A DNA stretch of 8,544 bases from Verrucomicrobiales bacterium (lineage in GTDB: Bacteria; Verrucomicrobiota; Verrucomicrobiia; Limisphaerales; UBA1100). The notes under the pieces were generated by a model. That model searched no databases. It saw nothing but the letters and a program-made list of their open reading frames with translations, and was not told the origin of the DNA. The DNA lies in NCBI GenBank assembly GCA_003517285.1, contig DPAW01000350.1:1-8544 (forward strand), written 5' to 3'. The translations under genes were made by a program, and so were the position numbers. Below are positions 1 to 6,107 of this stretch, one piece after another (the stretch's first letter is position 1; each line of letters starts with the position of its first letter).

Positions 1-297
1 CATCGAGTACTCCCATGTCGCCAGACCGATCTGACCGTTTTGGTGCGGGTACAATCCGGTTAAAAAAGCCGCGCGCGATTGTGAACAACCCGCCTGCGGC
101 ACGTAGGCATTGCGAAACAACGTGCCCTCCCGCGCCAACCGATCAAGATGCGGCGTGCGGATCGGCGTGCCGTAGCAGCCCATCTCCGGCCCGTTATCCT
201 CGGACACAATAAACAAAATGTTCGGCGCAGCAGCCGACACGAAATCCCCGAAGGCGAGTGCAACGGTACAAAGAATGAGTCGTTTCATGTGGTTCAT
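1..297 (-). CDS. Sulfatase, S1_8 / heparan-N-sulfatase (SGSH)-like, N-terminal 99 codons only
   Basis: This is the 5' part of a secreted type I sulfatase that runs off the left edge of the window. The 99 visible residues begin with a signal peptide (about residues 1-24, ending VSAAA), then the first strand PNILFIVSEDNG with the metal-binding pair E33-D34, the TPHLDRLAREG segment (48-58), and the active-site region AGCSQSRAAFLTG (69-81). Cys71 is the residue that would be oxidised to formylglycine. The wording around it (FRNAY, TGLYPHQNGQIGL) resembles human N-sulfoglucosamine sulfohydrolase and the bacterial S1_8 group. The canonical C-x-P-S-R core reads C-S-Q-S-R here, with Gln replacing Pro. 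The ATG at 297 overlaps the TGA of the preceding sulfatase (ATGA) and has a strong AGGAGG 10 nt upstream, which favours it over the in-frame ATG at 288. The substrate cannot be set from this fragment. Confidence 0.88.
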   Translation of the reverse strand, partial: MNHMKRLILCTVALAFGDFVSAAAPNILFIVSEDNGPEMGCYGTPIRTPHLDRLAREGTLFRNAYVPQAGCSQSRAAFLTGLYPHQNGQIGLATWEYSM

Positions 298-1787
298 TTT
301 CGGACTTCCTCCTTTCGCAAGGTCCAGCCATAGGTGTGCGGATCAAAATGATAAGCCTTCTTGGAAGGCGCGTTGGGGGCAAAGTATTTGGGAATCCACC
401 GGGCTAATTCCGTGATTACAGACCGCGAGGCTTCGACTCCGGCGATGTTGGTCCATTCCTGCGGGTCTCGCATGTGATCGTACAGTTCCTCAGTGCCGTC
501 AGCATACCGAATGTAACGATACCGGTCCGTGCGCACCGCGCATTGGCCGCGCTGAAATTCCGTGATCGCCGGAGTCGCCCATGGGCCGTCCGGGTTTTTC
601 AGGAGCGGCACCAGGCTTGCGCCATCCAAGCCGGCCACCGGCTTGAGTCCGCATAATTCCAGCAGCGTGGGATAGATGCTGAGCGTATCCACCGGCCGCG
701 AGCAGCGCGTATTATCGAGCGTCACGCCCGGTGCGGAGATGAGAAACGGAATACGTGTGGCCTCCTCCCAGAGCGTGCTTTTGTGCCAGTGATTTTTTTC
801 GCCCAAATGCCAGCCGTGATCGGACCAAAAGACAATGATTGTGTTCCGGTGATGTAGACTTTGCTCCAGCGCATCCAGTACTCGGCCCAGTTGGGCATCG
901 GCAAAACTGATGCTGGCCAGGTACGCGCGAATCGCTTCTTTCCATTTGCCGTGTTTCTTGATGTGCAGAAATTCATCCCGACGCCGGGCCGACAAGGCGC
1001 GGCCCTCAGCGGGAATGTCCTCGAGGTCATTCGCCCGCGTCTTTGGCAGCCGGATATCCGCTAAAGGATACAGATCGAAAAACCGTTGCGGCGCATACCA
1101 CGGCAGATGCGGACGAAAGATGCCGCACGCCAGGAAGAAAGGTCGATCCTGTTTGCGCTCGAGCGCCTCGATCGCGTAATCGACCGTGTTAGCATCGTCG
1201 TAATCCGCCTCGGCCAATCCTGGAATTACCCCCCAATCCCCTTCATGCGGCGTTCCGGTCATACCGCTGAACGGATAGCCCTTGGGATTCGGCGTGGGAT
1301 TGGACCAAGGATAATTGAGTCGATGCCCGCGGAACCATGGATCATCGCGAAAGGTCAGCCGCTGAAAATCATCCCACTGATCGGGCGGATTAAACCCGGC
1401 GGTATGATGAAACACCTTGCCCGCCCCGATCGCCCGATATCCGTTTTGCCGAAAACACATGGGCAACGAAATCGCATCGGGCAAATTCGGCCGCCACCAT
1501 TGGCCGTTGTTGTAGATGCCCGTGCTGGATGGCCGCCGGCCCAGCAGTAGCGCCGTGCGGCTCGGGCAACACACCGGCGAGGCCGTGTGGGCGTTGGTGA
1601 AATTCATGCTGAGCTTGGCCAACCGATCCAGATTCGGCGTGTGCACTTTACCGGCATACCCGCCGTGCAGACTCGTCCAGTCGTTCATGTCGTCGACTGA
1701 AATCATCAGCACATTCGGGCGCGCCTGCGCCGACGCCCAATAAGCCAGCAGTACCACTCCCACGAACATGAACACGCGTCGCATCAT
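294..1787 (-). CDS. Secreted sulfatase, iduronate-2-sulfatase-like (S1_7)
   Basis: A full-length 497-residue sulfatase that should hydrolyse sulfate esters outside the cytoplasm. A signal peptide covers about residues 1-22 (MMRRVFMFVG... ASAQA). The alkaline-phosphatase-type core follows: RPNVLMISVDDMNDW with metal ligands D32-D33, the TPNLDRLAK segment, and the formylglycine motif C73-C-P-S-R77 followed by TALLLGRRPSSTGIYNN. Further active-site elements are GAGKVFHH (K124, H127), FRPHLPW (H227), and WSDHGWHLGEKNHWHK with D323-H324 as metal ligands and K336. The GRRP-STGIY wording and the SDHGWHLGE block are typical of iduronate-2-sulfatase and its bacterial S1_7 relatives. Bacterial members may act on other uronate or hexose 2-sulfates, so the substrate is not certain. 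Its ATG overlaps the stop of the preceding sulfatase by 4 bp (ATGA) without an obvious ribosome site, implying translational coupling. Its own TGA overlaps the next gene's ATG in the same way. Confidence 0.95.
   Translation of the reverse strand: MMRRVFMFVGVVLLAYWASAQARPNVLMISVDDMNDWTSLHGGYAGKVHTPNLDRLAKLSMNFTNAHTASPVCCPSRTALLLGRRPSSTGIYNNGQWWRPNLPDAISLPMCFRQNGYRAIGAGKVFHHTAGFNPPDQWDDFQRLTFRDDPWFRGHRLNYPWSNPTPNPKGYPFSGMTGTPHEGDWGVIPGLAEADYDDANTVDYAIEALERKQDRPFFLACGIFRPHLPWYAPQRFFDLYPLADIRLPKTRANDLEDIPAEGRALSARRRDEFLHIKKHGKWKEAIRAYLASISFADAQLGRVLDALEQSLHHRNTIIVFWSDHGWHLGEKNHWHKSTLWEEATRIPFLISAPGVTLDNTRCSRPVDTLSIYPTLLELCGLKPVAGLDGASLVPLLKNPDGPWATPAITEFQRGQCAVRTDRYRYIRYADGTEELYDHMRDPQEWTNIAGVEASRSVITELARWIPKYFAPNAPSKKAYHFDPHTYGWTLRKEEVRK
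308..313 (-). promoter_or_regulatory. Strong Shine-Dalgarno (AGGAGG) for the edge sulfatase
   Basis: The minus strand reads AAAGGAGGAAG, with the AGGAGG core ending 10 nt before the ATG at 297. It lies inside the last codons of the upstream sulfatase. It is the clearest ribosome binding site seen in the window. The other coupled genes have none comparable. It fixes the start at 297 (ATGA overlap) rather than at 288, where the spacing would be 19 nt. Confidence 0.7.
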
Positions 1788-3205
1788 TGGCCGGATTGAT
1801 ACGCCGGATTGGGTTTGGGCATCTGCACCTTAGCATCTGCACGCCATTGAATCAGCCGACGTTGCAGGGCCCGAGCCCGAGCCGGTTGTTGCTCTGCCAG
1901 ATCGTTAGTTTCGCCCAAATCATTCTTGAGGTTGAAGAGTTGCAATCGATTGTCTTCAAGAAATTCGATCAGCTTCCAGTCGCCCTGCCGGACAACGCTG
2001 CAAGGTCGCGCGCCATCGGGATGTTTCGCGCCAATGTAGTTGGGGTAATGCCAAAACAAAGTGTCCCGTTTTAGGGCACCGGTTTGTTTCAAAAGCGGCA
2101 GGATGTTTTGACCGTCCACATGCTGCTGCGGCCGCGGGGCCAAACCCGCCATGGCCAAGAGAGTAGGATAAAAGTCCGTGCTGATCACCGGCGTGGTGCA
2201 GGCCGACCCCGGTGCTACCACGCCCGGCCATTTGACGATGAGCGGCACGCGAATGCCGCCCTCGTAAAATGTGCCCTTGTTGCCGCGCAAGGGATGATGC
2301 GAGGTGATGCGGCCGTGACCGCCGTTGTCCGAGGTGAAAATCACCACGGTATTTTTCGTCAGCTTCAACTCCTCCAACCGCTTCAACACGCGTCCCACCG
2401 ATTGGTCTACGCTCTCGATCATCGCCGCGTAGGTCGCGTTGCCATGATGTCGGGAGGCGGGCTTGGCCTCGTACTTGGCAATCAGGTTTTTCTTCGCCTG
2501 CAACGGCGTGTGCACCGCGTAGTGGGAGAGATACAGGAAGAACGGCCGCTTCTGGTTTTGTTCGATGAACTTCACGGCCTCATCGGTCAGACGGTCGGTG
2601 AGATATTCACCCGGCGCGCCGTCCGGCAGGGTGTTCCAGCGCGTGTACGGATGCCGCGGGGTCATGCGCCATTGACCGGCGTACGGAAAAAAATAATGGC
2701 CCGGATTCCCCATGTTGTTCCCGCCCACGTTCAGGTCAAATCCCTGGTGTTCCGGATAGAATTCCCGATCCCAACACACATGCCATTTACCCATCGTGGC
2801 GGACACATACCCGCCCGTTTTCAGCGCCTCGGCAATAGTCACCTCCTCCAGTGGAAGATTTTTTTTGTAAATCGCCTCGATCAACGGCAGCGGTTGCTTG
2901 ATCCGCTCCGCACCCTGAATCGGGATGGCGTGCGTGATGTGCAACCGGCCCGGATATTTGCCGGTCAGAATGCTCACGCGCGTGGGCGAGCACACGCAGC
3001 TCGACGCGTACGCGTCGGTGAAAAGTATGCCTTCCTTCGCCAACCGATCCACATTCGGCGTCTCATAATAATCGCTCCCGTAACACCCCAGATCCGTCCA
3101 ACCCAGATCATCGATCAAGAAGAATACCACATTGATTCGCTCTGCGGCCAACCCTTGAGTAACGGCCCACCCCAAACTAAAAAAAATAAATACAGTCTTT
3201 ATCAT
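1784..3205 (-). CDS. Secreted sulfatase, arylsulfatase A-like (S1_16-like)
   Basis: A 473-residue type I sulfatase with its start set at the ATG at 3205, where a signal peptide begins (MIKTVFIFFSLGWAVTQGLAA). An in-frame upstream start at 3253 would put 16 charged residues in front of the signal and overlap the ThuA-like gene. Core elements in order: VVFFLIDDLGWTDLGCYG (D32-D33), TPNVDRLAKEG, the formylglycine motif C72-S-P-T-R76, then SILTGKYPGRLHIT, MGKWH (K140, H142), VHTP (H232), TSDNGG (D293-N294) and GNKGTFYEGGIRVP (K310). The CSPTR core and the TGKYPxRLHxT-x-x-IP wording are typical of S1_16. Some members of that subfamily have been reported as 4-O-sulfatases on galactose-type sugars, but the specificity here is not shown. 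It starts one base after the stop of the ThuA-like gene (TAA-t-ATG), with no good Shine-Dalgarno, so it is probably coupled to it. Confidence 0.94.
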   Translation of the reverse strand: MIKTVFIFFSLGWAVTQGLAAERINVVFFLIDDLGWTDLGCYGSDYYETPNVDRLAKEGILFTDAYASSCVCSPTRVSILTGKYPGRLHITHAIPIQGAERIKQPLPLIEAIYKKNLPLEEVTIAEALKTGGYVSATMGKWHVCWDREFYPEHQGFDLNVGGNNMGNPGHYFFPYAGQWRMTPRHPYTRWNTLPDGAPGEYLTDRLTDEAVKFIEQNQKRPFFLYLSHYAVHTPLQAKKNLIAKYEAKPASRHHGNATYAAMIESVDQSVGRVLKRLEELKLTKNTVVIFTSDNGGHGRITSHHPLRGNKGTFYEGGIRVPLIVKWPGVVAPGSACTTPVISTDFYPTLLAMAGLAPRPQQHVDGQNILPLLKQTGALKRDTLFWHYPNYIGAKHPDGARPCSVVRQGDWKLIEFLEDNRLQLFNLKNDLGETNDLAEQQPARARALQRRLIQWRADAKVQMPKPNPAYQSGQ

Positions 3206-3206
3206 A

Positions 3207-3929
3207 TTACTTAATAAACGAAATCTTCTTTTTAGCCGTCCAGAAGATAGCATTCACGAGTAGACGTTTAAAATCAGCATCCTCAAAATCCTCTGGCACG
3301 CCCAAAGAAGTGTAAAAAGTTCGACCGCCTTTCCAGATATTTACCCAACTCACATCATGCTTGGCTTTGCCGATATCTCCCTGCTGAAGTACTGTCGCGG
3401 TCTTAGCCAATGATCCAGCTTTGTACAAACGGTTCGAAGTTGGAATGTCACCTACATTTTTTAGAACCGGATGATCCTTAGCCACGTTAATCACTCTAAC
3501 AGGTTCCCCACCAAAGTGCCCCTGATAGTTGCCGCCCATCACCTTCCGATCAAAAAGTTCATTATCGGCCGACTGAAATGCATGACTCGCAGTGCGCACC
3601 CCAACAATAGCCTTGCCACTCTCCCAGTGTGCGCGAATCAACTTCATCTGCGCCTCAGGAAGATCCATCCTTCGGGTAAATACAAAAAGTACATCAGCGT
3701 CATTTATTTGCTCCAAATTATCCAATGACTTTATTCCATCGTGTCCCCATGAAACGGTGGATTTCACGGAGTAACGATTCTCAAGCCATGGAATAAATGC
3801 TTTCAGGCATTCCTCGCTTTTATATTCTCTAGCGCCCGAAATAAAATGAATGTGAATTTTTTCCGCGGCAATGGACTTGGAGAAAAAGCTCAACACCACG
3901 AGCAAACAAAAGAAACGACGACTCGTCAT
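3207..3929 (-). CDS. Secreted ThuA-like domain protein
   Basis: A 240-residue protein with a signal peptide (MTSRRFFCLLVVLSFFSKSIAA) and a single ThuA-like fold, a class I glutamine-amidotransferase-like flavodoxin-type domain. Visible family hallmarks are the first strand IHIHFISGAREY, DADVLFVFTRRMDLP, the strand-turn GVRTASHAF (about 110-118), MGGNYQGHFGG (about 131-141) and the C-terminal WKGGRTFYTSLGVPEDF. ThuA was named from trehalose utilisation in rhizobia, and secreted relatives are abundant in Planctomycetota and Verrucomicrobiota. Their reaction is mostly unknown, so no activity is assigned. It is the first gene of the leftward sulfatase operon and ends one base before the next ATG. 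The ATG at 3929 is chosen; a TTG at 3935 is in frame but gains nothing. GC is visibly lower (about 43% in a sampled 60-base line) than in the sulfatase that follows (about 58% in a sampled line). Confidence 0.88.
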   Translation of the reverse strand: MTSRRFFCLLVVLSFFSKSIAAEKIHIHFISGAREYKSEECLKAFIPWLENRYSVKSTVSWGHDGIKSLDNLEQINDADVLFVFTRRMDLPEAQMKLIRAHWESGKAIVGVRTASHAFQSADNELFDRKVMGGNYQGHFGGEPVRVINVAKDHPVLKNVGDIPTSNRLYKAGSLAKTATVLQQGDIGKAKHDVSWVNIWKGGRTFYTSLGVPEDFEDADFKRLLVNAIFWTAKKKISFIK

Positions 3930-4019
3930 TCCCAATGAAAGCTATTTAAGCCATACAAATCAAGGCCCACTCTTTGCAGTTGCGTAAAATCCATGAGCAG
4001 AGTTGGATTTCCTGAAGCT
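3930..4019. promoter_or_regulatory. Divergent intergenic region between the sulfatase operon and the ceramidase-like gene
   Basis: This 90-bp gap is the only divergent spacer in the window, so it should carry the promoters of both the leftward ThuA-sulfatase operon and the rightward ceramidase-like gene. On the plus strand TAAAAT at 3985-3990 resembles a -10 box, but no matching -35 box lies 16-18 bp upstream. On the minus strand TTGATT can be read as a -35-like box without a good -10 at the right spacing. No clear operator palindrome or riboswitch was found. If the TAAAAT is real, transcription would start near 3997, which favours the downstream start at 4020. Confidence 0.35.
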
Positions 4020-6107
4020 ATGAAAATGCTATTCCCGCTGTTTGTCGTGCTCTTTTTCTGGATAACTAACGCACATTCTCAGGCTACCTTACGAGCCGGG
4101 GCGCATACCGTTGACGCGACCCCAACCGAATTACCTGTGTTGGTAAATGGCGGAATGACGTCACGATCACAACAAGAAATCGGATCACGCATCACTGCCC
4201 GAGCGATTGTGCTGGATGATGGAGAGACACAGCTAGCGATGGTGGTGGTGGATAGCTGTATGCTGCCGCGGGAATTTTTGGATGAGGTAAAGGTGGCGGC
4301 AAATAAGCGAACAGGCATTCCTGTTAAACGTCAATTCATCTGCGCCACCCACACGCACACAGCTCCCTCTTGCATGGGAGCTCTGGGCACAAGCGCAGAC
4401 CCACGTTACCCGCTGCTGCTCAAGCGCAAGATCATCGAGGCGATTGCGACTGCCCAAAAAAATCTCGAGCCGGCGCAGGTGGGCGCGGCGGTGTTTGATG
4501 CCAATGAATTCACCGCGCTGCGTCGCTGGGTGATCCGGCCGGATCGTGTGCGCAATGATCCTTTTGGTAATCCCACCGTGCGCGCAACGATGCACGCGGG
4601 CGGCAACTGGGATGATGTCACTGGTGAGACCGGCCCGGAGGATCCGGATTTTTCGTTGGTCAGTTTCCAGTCGCTCAAGGGCCGGCCGATTGCGGTGCTC
4701 AGCAATTTTTCGATGCACTATTTCAGCGGCGGCATCAAAGGGGTCAACGCCGATTATTTTGGGATGTTCAATGATCGCATGGAGTTGGCGCTCACACCGT
4801 CGAACAACGAGACATTGCATCCGCCTTTTGTCAGTGCATTAGGGCACGGTTGCAGCGGCGATATTTGGCGGCGCGATTATACAAAGCGGCCGTTGGACAA
4901 TCCGAAGATTGAGGACTACACCGATGCGTTGGTGAAGAAGGCCTTAGCCGCCTACAAAAAAATAAAATACAAACGCGACGCCACGTTGGCCATGGCGCAA
5001 ACAGATTTACCACTGAAGTTTCGCGAGCCTAACGCGCAACTGCTCGAGTGGGCGCGCGGCATTGTTGCCAAGACTGATGGCTTGCCGAAAACGCAGCCGG
5101 AGATTTATGCGCGCGAACAAATCTTTCTACATGAACGCCCCGAGGCCACACTCTGTCTGCAGGCGATTCGCATCGGCGACATCGGCCTCACGGGTATCCC
5201 CAACGAAGTCTACGCGCTCACCGGCTTGAAACAGAAAGCCGTTAGTCCGCTCGGCACCACCATCACCTTCGACCTCGCCAACGGCTCCGAAGGCTACATC
5301 CCCCCGCCCGAGCAGCACGCCCTCGGCGGCTACAACACGTGGGCCGCGCGCACCGCCGGTCTCGAGCCCAGCGCCGAGCCGCGCATCGCCGAGGCGTGCA
5401 TTCAGTTACTCGAGAAAGTGGCCGGCAAACCGCGCCGCACCCCCGTCACTCCGCGGGGCCCCGCTGCAGAGACGATTGCCAAGCTCAAGCCCGCCGCGTG
5501 GTGGCGCTTGGACGAATTCATCGGCCCACGCGCTGAGGATGAAATGAACCGGCACGACGGCATTTACGAAACGCAAGTGGCCTACCAACTCGCAGGGCCG
5601 CATTCGGAAAACTTCACGCCCGGCCAAGTCAATCGTGCCGCCCATTTCGTCGGCCAACGCATGCAGGCGCGCCTGCCCAAGCTGGGGACCAGCTACAGCG
5701 TTTCGTTGTGGTTTTGGAACGGCATGCCCAATGACTCCCGGGAAGTGCTAGGCTGGATGTTCAGCCGCGGCCGCAACTACGCACTCCGCACCGGCGAATC
5801 TCTCGGACTAAATAGCAAAAGCCAACTCATCTTCCGTAGTGGTACGAAAACTTTTACCGGGAAAACTGCCACCACTCGCTGGCAATGGCACCATGCCACC
5901 ATCGTCCGCGAAGACGACGTCGCACAAGTATACCTCGATGGACAACTTCAAATCGAAGCCAGGATATCCGCCCCACAGCCCGTCCAATCCCTCTACCTCG
6001 GCGGACGCCTCGACAATCAATCCAACTGGGAAGGCCGCCTCGACGAAGCAGCGATATTTGACCGCGCTTTAAGTGATGCTGAAGTTAAATCGCTATCTAT
6101 TCCTTAA
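4020..6107 (+). CDS. Secreted neutral-ceramidase-family metal hydrolase with C-terminal LamG domain
   Basis: A 695-residue two-domain exported protein. The ATG at 4020 gives a clean signal peptide (MKMLFPLFVVLFFWITNAHS); an in-frame ATG at 3993 adds nine residues and has no better ribosome site. Residues about 22-470 match the neutral/alkaline non-lysosomal ceramidase N-terminal family: RAGAHTVDATP at the start, ATHTHTAPS (H111, H113), FSMHYFSGG (H233), NADYFG, GHGCSGD (275-281), GIPNEVYALTG (E396) and GYIPPPEQHALGGYN. The three histidines, the glutamate and a tyrosine in the last motif are the likely zinc ligands by analogy with Pseudomonas ceramidase. From about 488 to the end is a LamG/concanavalin-like domain (AAWWRLDE through GRLDEAAIFDRALSDAEV), often used for glycan or surface binding. 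A TPVTPRGPAA linker joins them. Ceramide is unlikely to be the proven substrate; bacterial relatives beside sulfatases may cleave other amides. Its 3' end overlaps the convergent sulfatase by 11 bp. Confidence 0.9.
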   Translation: MKMLFPLFVVLFFWITNAHSQATLRAGAHTVDATPTELPVLVNGGMTSRSQQEIGSRITARAIVLDDGETQLAMVVVDSCMLPREFLDEVKVAANKRTGIPVKRQFICATHTHTAPSCMGALGTSADPRYPLLLKRKIIEAIATAQKNLEPAQVGAAVFDANEFTALRRWVIRPDRVRNDPFGNPTVRATMHAGGNWDDVTGETGPEDPDFSLVSFQSLKGRPIAVLSNFSMHYFSGGIKGVNADYFGMFNDRMELALTPSNNETLHPPFVSALGHGCSGDIWRRDYTKRPLDNPKIEDYTDALVKKALAAYKKIKYKRDATLAMAQTDLPLKFREPNAQLLEWARGIVAKTDGLPKTQPEIYAREQIFLHERPEATLCLQAIRIGDIGLTGIPNEVYALTGLKQKAVSPLGTTITFDLANGSEGYIPPPEQHALGGYNTWAARTAGLEPSAEPRIAEACIQLLEKVAGKPRRTPVTPRGPAAETIAKLKPAAWWRLDEFIGPRAEDEMNRHDGIYETQVAYQLAGPHSENFTPGQVNRAAHFVGQRMQARLPKLGTSYSVSLWFWNGMPNDSREVLGWMFSRGRNYALRTGESLGLNSKSQLIFRSGTKTFTGKTATTRWQWHHATIVREDDVAQVYLDGQLQIEARISAPQPVQSLYLGGRLDNQSNWEGRLDEAAIFDRALSDAEVKSLSIP

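Noticed and set aside
1086..1550. A 154-codon open frame on the plus strand opposite the S1_7 sulfatase
   Set aside because: Shadow frame opposite conserved coding sequence, with no recognisable motif.
3179..3186. A run of eight A (T on the coding strand) in the S1_16 signal-peptide region, and a similar run of eight T at 2859-2866
   Set aside because: Considered as a phase-variation or frameshift site. The reading frame is intact through both runs and they encode ordinary Phe/Lys-rich stretches, so there is no evidence of switching.
2084..3214. A 376-codon open frame on the plus strand opposite the S1_16-like sulfatase
   Set aside because: It is antisense to a gene with intact sulfatase motifs, shows no signal peptide or recognisable domain and is rich in Arg/His, as expected for a shadow of a GC-rich gene.
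3985..3990. TAAAAT as a -10 promoter box for the ceramidase-like gene
   Set aside because: There is no -35 partner at the right distance and promoters of this group are poorly defined, so it is not listed as a promoter in its own right.
5453..5464. A perfect 12-bp GC palindrome (GCGGGGCCCCGC)
   Set aside because: It lies in the linker codons between the ceramidase and LamG domains (TPRGPAA), has no loop or T-run, and is explained by GC-rich codons for Arg, Gly and Pro.
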